Program-made: the position numbers and the translations under genes | Source of the DNA: Pseudanabaena sp. FACHB-1998 | Lineage (GTDB): Bacteria; Cyanobacteriota; Cyanobacteriia; Pseudanabaenales; Pseudanabaenaceae | Length of the DNA stretch: 64,000 bases | Direction: 5' to 3' | Assembly: GCF_014696355.1 (NCBI RefSeq) | Contig: NZ_JACJQA010000033.1 | Coordinates: 1-64,000 of the forward strand | Shown: positions 1-7,430 of the stretch, piece after piece | Layout of the letters: each line of letters starts with the position of its first letter | Position numbering within the stretch: position 1 is the first letter of the stretch | Notes under the pieces: generated by a model | Told to the model about the DNA's origin: nothing | What the model saw: only the letters and a program-made list of their open reading frames with translations | The model's database searches: none

Positions 1-94
1 CTATCAGCAGGATTTGCCATAATTCATCTCGCCTTCCTTTTGCCTTGCGCGGATCTGGTATCTCTTTGAGATAATCAACTAGACTATTACTCAT
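1..94 (-). CDS. ISAs1-type (H-repeat) transposase, N-terminal fragment cut by the window edge
   Basis: Reading leftwards from the ATG at 92-94 gives about 31 residues beginning MSNSLVDYLKEIPDPRKAKG and ending in DELWQILLI. The IPDPRKxxGRR...IL pattern is the start of the DDE_Tnp_1-associated domain found at the N terminus of ISAs1/H-repeat transposases. The rest of the gene lies outside the window, so intactness is unknown. It points away from the methyltransferase scrap at 228-649, which suggests the insertion contributed to the loss of that gene. The family call rests on this one short motif. Confidence 0.6.
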   Translation of the reverse strand, partial: MSNSLVDYLKEIPDPRKAKGRRDELWQILLI

Positions 95-185
95 TTTCTG
101 GCTTATTTAACTTTATTGGATTAAATTATTACAAAATACCTCTACGTCTGTCACTAGCCTTTTTCTGGTTCCTCCTAACCTTTCT

Positions 186-232
186 TGAAATAACCCTGCT
201 CCTTGGGAGAGGGGCTGGGGGTGAGGGAAAAT
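186..232. repeat. Dispersed G-rich cyanobacterial repeat
   Basis: The + strand reads CTGCTCCTTGGGAGAGG then GGCTGGGGGTGAGGG. This is the widespread cyanobacterial intergenic repeat (its complement reads CCCTCACCCCCAGCCCC...CTCCCAAGG). It sits exactly where the recognisable part of the downstream methyltransferase scrap begins, and its translation supplies the first non-homologous residues of that frame. Confidence 0.55.
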
Positions 233-649
233 TCTCTCACCGAAATTATCCTCGATCGCCTAGTCACCCTCAACACCCAACGCGCCGAAGAAGAACGTAA
301 CGGACACATACGCTGGCTCCGTCCCGAATACCAAGCACCCAACGAAGTCCGCACCCAAACCATCATCGAAGGCGTTGGCGAAAGTGAAGAAGTGGCGATC
401 GCCCCTGCCGAAGTCAAAACATTCCCCAAACAACCCAAAGACCAACTCGCCGCCATTCGCGACCTCCTCCGCACCAGCAACAACCCTTGGACGATCGCCC
501 AAATCGCCGCCCAATTTAAAAACGGTAGCAGAAATAAAAATGCGATCGCCGAAAATCTCGAACGTCTAGAATGGTTCGGTATCTTGCACAGTCATGAAGT
601 TGGACAAATCAAATACTGGCAACATCTTGATACCCAGCAAGCAAGCTGA
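228..649 (+). pseudogene. C-terminal remnant of a large SAM-dependent DNA methyltransferase
   Basis: The frame runs to a TGA at 647-649 and gives about 140 residues. The stretch ILDRLVTLNTQRAEEERNGH followed by IRWLRPEYQ resembles the extreme C terminus of long cyanobacterial class I DNA methyltransferases (Eco57I/MmeI-like), which are normally around 1000 residues. A variable linker follows, then a small winged-helix-like tail (WTIAQIAAQF...AENLERLEWFGIL). The methyltransferase motifs (FxGxG, NPPY) are absent. The only upstream start, TTG at 203, lies inside a dispersed repeat, so I call this a broken gene. The family assignment is from memory of this C-terminal pattern. Confidence 0.5.
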
Positions 650-703
650 ATAAAAAAGTTACAATACAGCAATAATTAGCTCTCACTAAGGAACATAGCA
701 ACC

Positions 704-922
704 ATGACAGAGTTACTCGAACGCACAATTACCCAACTAAAAACATTATCTGTCGAGCAACAAGATGCGATCGCCATGATAATTTTAGAAGAACTCGAAG
801 ATGAAATTCAATGGAATAATTCATTTGAACGTTCCCAAGACGTACTTGCAAACCTAGCTAAAGAAGCAATGTCTGAATATCATGCAGGCAAAACTCAAGA
901 ATTGGATTTAGAAACCTTGTGA
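704..922 (+). CDS. Small antitoxin-like protein without a toxin partner
   Basis: A 72-residue acidic helical protein (MTELLERTITQLKTLSVEQQ...AKEAMSEYHAGKTQELDLETL). It has the shape of small cyanobacterial type II antitoxins: an N-terminal 'LSxEQQDAIAxxILEEL' helix and a C-terminal 'A..AxxE...GKT.ELDL' tail. In complete modules a RelE-like toxin starts over or just after the antitoxin stop. Here a GTG overlaps the TGA (919-922) and reads MKSSLYNLEQ before an early stop, so no toxin follows; a Uma2 gene starts 45 nt on. The spacing and possible leftover toxin start suggest an orphaned antitoxin. Function is inferred. Confidence 0.5.
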   Translation: MTELLERTITQLKTLSVEQQDAIAMIILEELEDEIQWNNSFERSQDVLANLAKEAMSEYHAGKTQELDLETL

Positions 923-967
923 AATCTTCACTCTATAATTTAGAACAGATAACGGAGAAAAACACCA

Positions 968-1543
968 ATGGTAACGACAATAGAAAAGCCACAAATTCTC
1001 TCCCTTGAAGCATTTCTTGCTCTTCCCGAAACTCAACCCGCCAGTGAATATGCTAACGGATTTATCACCCCAAAAGCCATGCCCAAAGGAAAACACAGCC
1101 GTATTCAAACCCGTTTTGCCAGAACCATTGATCAAGTTACTGAAGAACCCAAAATAGCGCTTGCCCTCACCGAATTACGTTGCACCTTTGCAGGACGTTC
1201 CATCGTCGCAGACATTGCGGTAATCCGTTGGCAAAACCTCCCGCTCGATCCTGATGGTGAAATTAGTAATCAGTTTAGTCACGCTCCTGACTGGATTATT
1301 GAAATACTTTCACCTGACCAGTCCCCTGTTTTAGTGATCGAAAAAATTCTCTTTTGCCTCAGTCAAGGCAGCGAAATCGGGTGGTTACTCGATCCCGCCA
1401 CTAAATCCGTCATGATCTTTCAAAATGGCTCCACCCAAATATATTTTGCCACAGCCGAAAATCCCCAACCTTTAACCGTCTTAACAGGCTTAGAGAATTT
1501 GCAGATTACCGCCCAAGATATTTTTGCTTGGCTAAAAGTTTAG
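968..1543 (+). CDS. Uma2 family (DUF820) putative PD-(D/E)XK endonuclease
   Basis: The 191-residue protein follows the DUF820/Uma2 plan abundant in cyanobacteria: N-terminal 'LSLEAFLALPETQPASEYANG', a central acidic strand 'SIVADIAVIRW', then 'DWIIEILSPDQS' and a C-terminal 'GSEIGWLLDPATKSVMIFQ'. The D(IAVI)...E(ILSPD) residues fit the PD-(D/E)XK nuclease core; the lysine that usually follows is best matched by EKILF. An ATG with GGAG upstream (955-958) supports the start. The biological role of this amplified family is unknown; members often accompany mobile DNA, which fits the debris upstream. Confidence 0.8.
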   Translation: MVTTIEKPQILSLEAFLALPETQPASEYANGFITPKAMPKGKHSRIQTRFARTIDQVTEEPKIALALTELRCTFAGRSIVADIAVIRWQNLPLDPDGEISNQFSHAPDWIIEILSPDQSPVLVIEKILFCLSQGSEIGWLLDPATKSVMIFQNGSTQIYFATAENPQPLTVLTGLENLQITAQDIFAWLKV

Positions 1544-1636
1544 CGACATTAAGAACGTTACATTGCTCTAACATTTCTCCACATAAGGAAGACTTCCCGC
1601 TTATGCATACATCGCTTTGCACTCAAATCCAAACTC

Positions 1637-1683
1637 AGACAATTCTTGAAAGCGTTGCAAAGGGACGCTTTCAAGAATTGTCT
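1637..1683. repeat. Hairpin, 18-bp perfect arms
   Basis: Arms 1637-1654 and 1666-1683 are exact complements around an 11-base loop. The right arm contains the stop codon region of the leftward glycosyltransferase gene, so the hairpin may act as its 3' end structure. Confidence 0.8.
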
Positions 1684-2945
1684 TGTGGTTTGTTGAATGG
1701 GAAATTGTTGTAAATGCGTCCTCGCCAACTTTTGGGCTTAGTTAGAGCAGAAATCCAGATGCGGATGACAGCGATCGGATCGGCGAGTGGAGATAGCCAA
1801 AACCAAAAGCCAACTTCTGTATAGCTAGTCCGAATCCCGAATACCAGTAAGCAACGAATGGAAACGAGAAAAGCATTGAGCCAGAATAATGTATTTATGA
1901 ATAGGGATGGAATAGGTTGCCAAACTGATAGAGCGATTAATAAGGGAATCGGTAAACCCTGTACGGCAGTGAGTAATACACAATCAGCAAAGGTTTGGCT
2001 CGGTGTTGCCGCATCCTTAAGATCTAGCGATCGCCCCCATTCGCGCCAAGTTTCCGCCATTGAGGTATACATCCGCACCTGCATTAAAGCGGCTCCATCG
2101 AGAAAGCCCACTTTCGCTCCCTTTTGGGCGGCGGCTCTAGCAAGGGTGACATCGTCACAAAAGGAAGACTTTGCTAATTCATAACCATTCAATTCCACTA
2201 GCTTTGATCGCTTCGATAAAAAGCATTGCCCATTTGCCATCACCCGATCTTCGGTAAACTGGGTGCGATCGCCCGTTGCTCCAAAACGGAAAATCAGCGT
2301 AATTAAGAGCGCAGGTTGAAGCCATTGTTCTCCTGCGGTTTTGAGAATAAACTTAGGCGATAGGGACACGATATCAAAATTATCTTCCGTTGCTTTCTGC
2401 ACAAAACTCGCCACTAATCCTTTTTGCGGCAAAGTATCAGCATCAATTCCCAAGATCCATTCACTAGCAGGATCACTATTCAAAAATCCATTATGTAAAG
2501 CCCAAGGACGACCAACCCAACCCTCTGGTAAAGGATCATCGGTAACTAGCTTCAGAGGAATTGGGAAATCCTGTTGCAATTTTTGGACATATTCAGGAGT
2601 GCCATCCTGCGATCGGCTATCGACGACAATAATTTCCCTAGCCGCTTGATCGCGCAATCCTTCTAAGCAGGTGGGTAAGCGATCAATTTCATTGAGTGTA
2701 GGGATCACAATCGAAACCTGCGGATTTTGCTGGGCTAGGGCTTCGGCGGCTGGCTCAAGGGGGAGTAAAGGCGGCGTGCGATCGCGAGCCGTGCTAAGAC
2801 GTTTGAGCAGTACAAGGGTAGCGAGAACCTGTAGCAACAAAAACGCGAGGGAAAAGATTAATAAAAAAAGCGGATTATTCAATTTCGATAGAGATACGTA
2901 CTTTCTAGAAGCCGATCCTACCGTAATTTGAGCCGTGCTTTGCAC
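1671..2945 (-). CDS. cruG: Family 2 glycosyltransferase, CruG-like (carotenoid 2'-O-glycosylation)
   Basis: A 424-residue membrane-anchored GT2. Residues about 24-50 form an N-terminal membrane segment. The GT-A domain follows with 'VSIVIPTLNEIDRLPTCLEGL', 'EIIVVDSRSQDGTPEYV', the metal-binding 'LGIDADTLP' and an 'SSFCDDVTLAR' acceptor-side motif. Hydrophobic segments at about 320-400 end in 'LSPLADPIAVIRIW'. The 'LPEGWVGRPWALHNGF' and 'ETWREWGRSLDLKDA' blocks match what I remember of cyanobacterial CruG, which adds the sugar at the 2'-hydroxyl of myxol-type carotenoids. The CruG label rather than generic GT2 is a recollection; the GT2 fold is clear. It stands alone, with dps next on the same strand. 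Confidence 0.7.
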   Translation of the reverse strand: MQSTAQITVGSASRKYVSLSKLNNPLFLLIFSLAFLLLQVLATLVLLKRLSTARDRTPPLLPLEPAAEALAQQNPQVSIVIPTLNEIDRLPTCLEGLRDQAAREIIVVDSRSQDGTPEYVQKLQQDFPIPLKLVTDDPLPEGWVGRPWALHNGFLNSDPASEWILGIDADTLPQKGLVASFVQKATEDNFDIVSLSPKFILKTAGEQWLQPALLITLIFRFGATGDRTQFTEDRVMANGQCFLSKRSKLVELNGYELAKSSFCDDVTLARAAAQKGAKVGFLDGAALMQVRMYTSMAETWREWGRSLDLKDAATPSQTFADCVLLTAVQGLPIPLLIALSVWQPIPSLFINTLFWLNAFLVSIRCLLVFGIRTSYTEVGFWFWLSPLADPIAVIRIWISALTKPKSWRGRIYNNFPFNKPQDNS

Positions 2946-2952
2946 GGCTCAA
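2928..2952. repeat. Short hairpin, 11-bp arms, TTT loop
   Basis: TTGAGCCGTGC / GCACGGCTCAA around TTT, between dps and the glycosyltransferase gene. The right arm covers the first bases upstream of the dps stop region. It has the GC-NNN-GC tip of the dispersed hairpin family. Confidence 0.75.
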
Positions 2953-2959
2953 AGGGTAA

Positions 2960-3472
2960 TTATTCTTCTAACAAACTTCTAAGCATCCATGCAGTTTTTT
3001 CATGGACTTGGAGACGCTGAGTTAACAGATCGGCAGTTGGTTCGTCATTAGCTTTTTCAGCGATCGGGAAAATCGAACGCGCAGTCCTGACCACCGATTC
3101 TTGTCCTTCCACTAACAACTTAATCATTTCCGTTGCCTTGGGAACTCCCTCTGTTTCAGGAATGGAGGTGAGTTTCGCATAGGCGGAATAGGTTGCGGGG
3201 GCAGGAATACCAAGGGAGCGAATCCGCTCGGCAATTAGGTCAACAGCCAGAGAGAGTTCGGTATATTGCGCCTCAAACATCAAATGCAAAGTATTAAACA
3301 TTGGCCCCGTAACATTCCAATGGAAATTATGGGTTTTGAGGTAAAGAGTGTAGGTGTCAGCCAATAAACGCGAGAGTCCCTCCGCGATCGCCGTCCGATC
3401 TTCTTCAGAAATACCGATATTAATTGTGCCAGATAGCTCCTTATCAGCAGATTTATCTTTGTTTTTGCCCAT
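2960..3472 (-). CDS. dps: Dps-family ferritin (DNA protection during starvation)
   Basis: A 170-residue protein of the Dps/MrgA type: a 12-mer ferritin-like cage that oxidises Fe(II) with hydrogen peroxide and can protect DNA. The ferroxidase block is visible: '[22 protein letters not shown]' supplies the first His (HNFHWNV) and '[22 protein letters not shown]' supplies the D/E residues donated across the dimer interface. C-terminal helices ('[26 protein letters not shown]') complete the four-helix bundle. The lysine-rich N terminus ([12 protein letters not shown]) could contact DNA. Single gene, leftward, with a terminator-like hairpin 145 nt upstream belonging to the preceding gene. Confidence 0.92.
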   Translation of the reverse strand: MGKNKDKSADKELSGTINIGISEEDRTAIAEGLSRLLADTYTLYLKTHNFHWNVTGPMFNTLHLMFEAQYTELSLAVDLIAERIRSLGIPAPATYSAYAKLTSIPETEGVPKATEMIKLLVEGQESVVRTARSIFPIAEKANDEPTADLLTQRLQVHEKTAWMLRSLLEE

Positions 3473-3575
3473 GTTGATATGTTTTTGACAGTTCTTGAAG
3501 AATTATAGCTATTCAGTTAACCGTAAAAAAGTAACCGATCGGTGCTTCTTAGCCTTTATTTCAGCTTCGCAATAA

Positions 3576-3608
3576 ATTAGGGTGTGCAGCGAAGCCGCAC
3601 ACCCTAAT
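3576..3608. repeat. Hairpin, 12-bp arms, 9-base loop
   Basis: ATTAGGGTGTGC / GCACACCCTAAT enclosing AGCGAAGCC, in the spacer upstream of dps. It is followed at 3617-3651 by a second hairpin with T/A runs. Confidence 0.7.
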
Positions 3609-3616
3609 TATTCACT

Positions 3617-3651
3617 AAACAAAAAAGCTTGCCTAGCAGGCTTTTTTGTTT
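3617..3651 (-). terminator. Intrinsic terminator of the 3650-4015 gene
   Basis: AAACAAAAAAGC pairs with GCTTTTTTGTTT, with a smaller TGC-CTA-GCA stem inside. The T run on the minus strand lies immediately after the TAA of the leftward coiled-coil gene. The symmetric A/T flanks would allow it to work in both directions. Confidence 0.7.
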
Positions 3652-4015
3652 AATACTCAATGGTCATACTTTCATAGGTTACGCCACGAGTTGTTTGGAT
3701 ACGCTCTGCTGGTTTAGCCTTAATTTTTTTCACAAATTGCTCCTCAGACATTTCCGCACTCACCGCATTATTCTCCACATCTAGATCTAGTTGCGCGAGA
3801 TTGCGATCCAATTCGGCAAGGCGATCTAGGATTTGTTGTTTGCGATCGCATACTCTGACTAACTCCTCCTGCAACCGCTCTTTCTCATTGGCGAGTTGAT
3901 GCATCTGGATATACAGCGCCGAAGGGGTTTTACGCAAAGGCATAGAACGCAACTTAGGCTGAATGGGGCGGCGAGAGACACGAGAAATAGTCATAGGTTT
4001 AGCCCTGATAGACAA
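3650..4015 (-). CDS. Small basic coiled-coil protein, possibly GvpV-like
   Basis: A 121-residue protein with a basic, proline-containing N terminus (SRRPIQPKLRSMPLRKTPSA) and then a heptad-rich helix 'LANEKERLQEELVRVCDRKQ...ILDRLAELDRNLAQLDLDV' at about 40-80, followed by a tail. The 'RxxIQPKxxxMPxRKTxSAxY...EKxRLQxEL' pattern recalls the cyanobacterial gas-vesicle accessory protein GvpV, but no other gas-vesicle gene is in the window and the match is from memory. A second start (MTISRV) lies seven codons in. Treat as an unassigned coiled-coil protein. A terminator directly follows the gene. Confidence 0.5.
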   Translation of the reverse strand: MSIRAKPMTISRVSRRPIQPKLRSMPLRKTPSALYIQMHQLANEKERLQEELVRVCDRKQQILDRLAELDRNLAQLDLDVENNAVSAEMSEEQFVKKIKAKPAERIQTTRGVTYESMTIEY

Positions 4016-4069
4016 TGTAGTATCACAATTAAAAATGGCTATGCCATTTCTAATTTGAAAAAACTTAAA

Positions 4070-4429
4070 TTATTTCGGATTATTGGGCGTAGTCTCAAAG
4101 AATACCTTATACAAAATGAAGCCAACTAGCGCCAGAATGCCGATAGAAATTGCGGATGTTACTAATTTAAACACAAAATTTAGAATTGTAAAGGCAACTA
4201 GCCCAATTACCACGATCGCCGCAATTTTGGTTGCCCCATTTAGGCTATTCACCCAAGCAATGAGGCTCTCTACACCAGTTTTTGCTGCTTCTACGCTTTG
4301 ACCGACTGCCACAAATTCAGGCTCAGCGCGTTTATTAGGATCTTGAGATTGGCTATTCGCCTGTTGCTTGCCCATCACTTCGCGCTCTAATTCGCGAAAG
4401 CGTTCTTCAAGGTTATCAGTTTGACTCAT
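4070..4429 (-). CDS. Unknown small membrane protein with two transmembrane helices
   Basis: A 119-residue protein. Residues 1-45 are charged and helical (TDNLEERFRELEREVMGKQQ, with many Q/N/S). Two hydrophobic segments follow at about 66-85 (TKIAAIVVIGLVAFTILNFV) and 90-110 (ATSAISIGILALVGFILYKVFF region), with a short tail. The layout is that of a conserved cyanobacterial family of unknown function; I cannot name it. The soluble N terminus probably lies in the cytoplasm. It is leftward and precedes the coiled-coil gene at 3650-4015 by 54 nt, so the two may be co-transcribed. Confidence 0.6.
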   Translation of the reverse strand: MSQTDNLEERFRELEREVMGKQQANSQSQDPNKRAEPEFVAVGQSVEAAKTGVESLIAWVNSLNGATKIAAIVVIGLVAFTILNFVFKLVTSAISIGILALVGFILYKVFFETTPNNPK

Positions 4430-4505
4430 AGCAGAAAGTATAAAAATCTATGGCTCATTCTACTGCATGTATAGCTGTCGCCTGTCTTGTTAGGAAATAA
4501 AAGCC

Positions 4506-4546
4506 AAATATTGTGAGGCGGCGCAACGCGCCGCCTCACAATATTT
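4506..4546. repeat. Hairpin, 19-bp perfect arms, GC-rich core
   Basis: Arms 4506-4524 and 4528-4546 with tip GGCGGCGC-AAC-GCGCCGCC. It lies between proB and the small membrane protein gene, adjacent to a second hairpin. Confidence 0.85.
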
Positions 4547-4551
4547 GAGTT

Positions 4552-4588
4552 TTGTAATAAATCGATGCTTCGCATCGATTTATTACAA
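4552..4588. repeat. Hairpin, 17-bp arms, TTC loop, over the proB stop
   Basis: TTGTAATAAATCGATGC pairs perfectly with its complement at 4572-4588. The right arm covers the proB stop codon (4583-4585), so the structure forms at the very end of the proB message. Confidence 0.85.
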
Positions 4589-5716
4589 ACTGACGAGATT
4601 ATCTCGGTGAATTACGGTTTCTTCTCCGTCAAAGCCTAGCAATCTGGGAATATCCTCCGATTGGGAGCCAAGAATGCGAACAATATCGTTACTGCTGTAA
4701 TTGGAAATGCCTCTGGCGATTTCCTTGCCCTCCCGATCGCATAGGCTGACAGAATCATTGACATCAAATTTGCCTTCTACTTGGGTAATCCCCGCAGGCA
4801 AAAGCGATCGCCCCTTACGGATCACCGCATTTACCGCACCATCATCTAAAAACAACTTGCCCATAGTTACCATGCCATAGGCAATCCAGCGTTTACGGGC
4901 GTTAACCGTTTTCGGTTGAGCCGCAAATTGCGTGCCGAAATTTTCTCCCTTGAGAATGGCAGCGAGGCGATCGGGAAAAGCGCCCCGCGTAATCACGGTG
5001 CGGACTCCTGCGGCGGAAGCAATTCGGGCGGCATCGAGTTTAGTGGTCATACCACCCGTTCCCCACTGAGTGCCGCCACCTTGAGCACCCAACGCTTGCT
5101 TCTCGCCGATCGCTTGGCGCAGATCCTGAAGCTCGGTATATTCCACAAACTCAATGGGTTTTGCGTCAGGATTTTGACGGGGGTCATCGGAATAAAGGCG
5201 ATCGACATCGGTTAATAGAAATAGCCAATCCGCCTCAATCAAACTGGCGACCAAAGCCGAAAGCGTATCATTATCGCCAAACTTCAATTCATCGACGGCT
5301 ACGGTGTCATTCTCATTCACAATTGGCACAACACCCAGTTCTAGCAATTCCTGAAAAGTAGCATGAACATTCATGTAATGCTGTCGCTGAATCAGATTGC
5401 CGCGCGTTAGCAAAACCTGCGCTACAGGTTGATTGAGCGATCCAAAAAAGTCATCATAAATCCGCATTAATCGCCCTTGTCCAACAGCAGCGACGGCTTG
5501 CTTTTTGGAGATTTTACGCGGACGTTGCTTTAGTCCGAGACGACCGCAACCAATGCCCACGGCTCCCGATGAGACTAAAACTACACTATGCCCCTCGCGC
5601 CGCAAATGGACAACCGCTTCTACTAATTTGGCGATCGTCGCTAGTTGTAAATCCCCTGATTCAGGATGGGTCAGACTAGACGTGCCAATTTTAATAACAA
5701 TAATCTGCGGTTGCAT
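4583..5716 (-). CDS. proB: Glutamate 5-kinase
   Basis: A 377-residue enzyme that phosphorylates L-glutamate to glutamyl 5-phosphate, the first committed and usually proline-inhibited step of proline synthesis. The amino-acid kinase domain covers about 1-260: '[20 protein letters not shown]', '[16 protein letters not shown]', '[20 protein letters not shown]' (glutamate site), '[19 protein letters not shown]', and '[15 protein letters not shown]'. A C-terminal PUA domain at about 280-360 ('[20 protein letters not shown]') makes it the long ProB form. proA is not in the window. Start ATG at 5714-5716; full family length. Confidence 0.95.
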   Translation of the reverse strand: MQPQIIVIKIGTSSLTHPESGDLQLATIAKLVEAVVHLRREGHSVVLVSSGAVGIGCGRLGLKQRPRKISKKQAVAAVGQGRLMRIYDDFFGSLNQPVAQVLLTRGNLIQRQHYMNVHATFQELLELGVVPIVNENDTVAVDELKFGDNDTLSALVASLIEADWLFLLTDVDRLYSDDPRQNPDAKPIEFVEYTELQDLRQAIGEKQALGAQGGGTQWGTGGMTTKLDAARIASAAGVRTVITRGAFPDRLAAILKGENFGTQFAAQPKTVNARKRWIAYGMVTMGKLFLDDGAVNAVIRKGRSLLPAGITQVEGKFDVNDSVSLCDREGKEIARGISNYSSNDIVRILGSQSEDIPRLLGFDGEETVIHRDNLVSL

Positions 5717-5791
5717 TTTTTCCAGCCAAAATAAAAGATTGCTTCTACTAGCAAAGCCAGCAAAAACAGGCTTTTATCCTATCGCAATTCA

Positions 5792-5836
5792 AAACCCAAA
5801 TAAAGGCGGCCCAAAACGCCGCCTTTATTTGGGTTT
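5792..5836. repeat. Hairpin, 19-bp perfect arms, 7-base loop
   Basis: AAACCCAAATAAAGGCGGC / GCCGCCTTTATTTGGGTTT around CCAAAAC. The right arm reaches the stop codon of the solute-binding protein gene (5835-5837). The outer arm has the AACCCAA start seen in many of the window's hairpins. Confidence 0.85.
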
Positions 5837-6641
5837 AGAGGTTCCAATAATTTGTTCTAGCTTTAAGCCAGCCATTTTTGCGCCATTTTTCCACAATTGG
5901 CAAAACTTTCTCCCGCAATTCTAGATGTTGTAATCCTCGCGGCAAGGCGATCGCTAAGCTATGTAACGCTAACGGATTACCAATGATCGCATAATCTGGA
6001 TTTTCCTTGAGCCATTGGGTCAGGCTACTGCGATCGCCCACGAAAGCTTTAACTTTTCCTGATTGCAAAGCTGCTAGCCCGTCAGCATAGGAGCTTGCAC
6101 CAATAATGGCTGCCTTAGGAAATTGTGATTGAATCGCGGCGATCGCTGCCGAATTTTTGAGAACTGCAATCGCCATCGGTTGATTAATTTCCTGAGCAGT
6201 AGTGCCAATTTTGGCGATCGCGATCGTGCTGTCTGTGTAATAGGGCAGCGAAAAATCAATTAAGCGCGACCGATTGCCAGTTACGGTAATTTGAGCGATC
6301 GCCAAATCAACTTGACTAGTCGCCAAAGCGGACAGGCGATCGCGATTTTTGAGTGGCACAAGCTCGACAGGAATATTTAGCTCTTTACCTAATTCACGAG
6401 CTATATCAATTTCTAGCCCAGATAAATTGCCATTGCGATCGCGAAATCCTAAAGGCGGTAGATTATCTTTGACACCAATAATTAACTTGCCTCGCTTTTG
6501 AACCTTAGTTAGGGTATCAATCTGCCCTGAGGCGATCGCCACCTTATCGAGATAGGGGTACTCTAAATAATTTCCAAAGCTTAACCAAGAGGTAGCTACA
6601 AAACAAAGCGTTAAAGGTTTAAAAAAAATAAATTTTCCCAT
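5835..6641 (-). CDS. Periplasmic solute-binding protein, amino-acid type (family 3)
   Basis: A 268-residue protein with an N-terminal hydrophobic signal (FIFFKPLTLCFVATSWLSFG). The bacterial extracellular solute-binding family 3 fold follows: 'LTKVQKRGKLIIGVKDNLPP', 'LSGLEIDIARELGKELNIPV', 'DLAIAQITVTGNRSRLIDFS', 'PYYTDSTIAIA' and a C-terminal 'ALPRGLQHLELREKVLPIVEKW'. Such proteins capture polar amino acids for ABC importers or act as periplasmic sensors. No permease or ATPase gene is adjacent, so the partner must be elsewhere. The specific ligand cannot be read. Its 3' end carries the hairpin at 5792-5836. Confidence 0.85.
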   Translation of the reverse strand: MGKFIFFKPLTLCFVATSWLSFGNYLEYPYLDKVAIASGQIDTLTKVQKRGKLIIGVKDNLPPLGFRDRNGNLSGLEIDIARELGKELNIPVELVPLKNRDRLSALATSQVDLAIAQITVTGNRSRLIDFSLPYYTDSTIAIAKIGTTAQEINQPMAIAVLKNSAAIAAIQSQFPKAAIIGASSYADGLAALQSGKVKAFVGDRSSLTQWLKENPDYAIIGNPLALHSLAIALPRGLQHLELREKVLPIVEKWRKNGWLKARTNYWNL

Positions 6642-6663
6642 TTTAACTAACGGAATATGTGAT

Positions 6664-7416
6664 TTAGATTAAGATCACGCCATGATGCAAATTATTTAAA
6701 GCCGCGGCATCTATATCGTTGCCTCTCAAATCGATGCGCTCTAAATTTGTCAGATTGCATATTTCGGGCGGTAAAGATGTCAAGTGGTTATAGGATAAAT
6801 CTAGCTCTGTAATATTAGTTAAATTCCCAATTTCCGAGGGCAAACAAGTTAATTGATTACTACCCAGATAGAGATCGCTTAATTCGGTCAAATAGCCAAT
6901 TTCCACAGGTAAACTCGACAGCTGATTTTTTCGCAGATCTAACTCATTTAAGCTAGAGAGATAGGCGATTTCTATCGGCAGAGTTTCCAGTTGATTTTCA
7001 CAAAGATCGAGCCATGTTAAAAATTTTAGGTTGCCAATTTCAGGGGGTAAAGTCGTTAAATAATTACTATTTAAATCAAGTCTTGCCAGAATTGTTAGAT
7101 CGCCAATATGCGAAGGGATACTTTCAATTTTGTTTTCTGCTAAATTTAAAACCGACAAGTTCTTGAGCTTAGTAATCGCCTCTGGTAAAGACTCGAACTC
7201 ATTACATTCTAAGTGTAACCAAGCGAGATTTTTTAAATTGACGATCGCGTCAGGAATTGAGGTTAATTGATTTTCACTTAAATAGAGCCATACTAATTTG
7301 GTTAACTTGCCAATTTCATCAGGAACTACCGTCATTTGTAGTTCACTCAGATATAACGAGGTTGCCTCAGAAATGCGTGCGTTTTCAATTGCTTCAAGGA
7401 TTTCTTGTTCGTTCAT
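6664..7416 (-). CDS. Leucine-rich repeat protein
   Basis: About 250 residues made almost entirely of 23-residue leucine-rich repeats with consensus LPxEIgnLtxLxxLdLxxNqLxx. Roughly nine copies run from residue 25 to 235 (for example 'LTSLPPEICNLTNLERIDLR'). The N terminus 'MNEQEILEAIENA' matches the cap seen in cyanobacterial LRR and Roco proteins. I prefer the ATG at 7414-7416 over one four codons upstream at 7426-7428. There is no signal peptide or kinase/GTPase domain, so it is a solitary binding scaffold, probably cytoplasmic. The menH start lies only 14 nt away on the other strand. Confidence 0.85.
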   Translation of the reverse strand: MNEQEILEAIENARISEATSLYLSELQMTVVPDEIGKLTKLVWLYLSENQLTSIPDAIVNLKNLAWLHLECNEFESLPEAITKLKNLSVLNLAENKIESIPSHIGDLTILARLDLNSNYLTTLPPEIGNLKFLTWLDLCENQLETLPIEIAYLSSLNELDLRKNQLSSLPVEIGYLTELSDLYLGSNQLTCLPSEIGNLTNITELDLSYNHLTSLPPEICNLTNLERIDLRGNDIDAAALNNLHHGVILI

Positions 7417-7430
7417 TGTCCATTCCATTT

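Noticed and set aside
203-227. Start of the 203-649 frame at a TTG
   Set aside because: Residues MGEGLGVR come from a dispersed repeat; recognisable methyltransferase sequence starts only at about 228, so no true start is claimed.
1528-1713. A 61-codon frame after the Uma2 gene
   Set aside because: It overlaps the Uma2 end and the 1637-1683 hairpin and has no recognisable content.
7257-7430. menH extended upstream to 7257
   Set aside because: The 58 extra codons are antisense to the LRR gene and show no hydrolase features.
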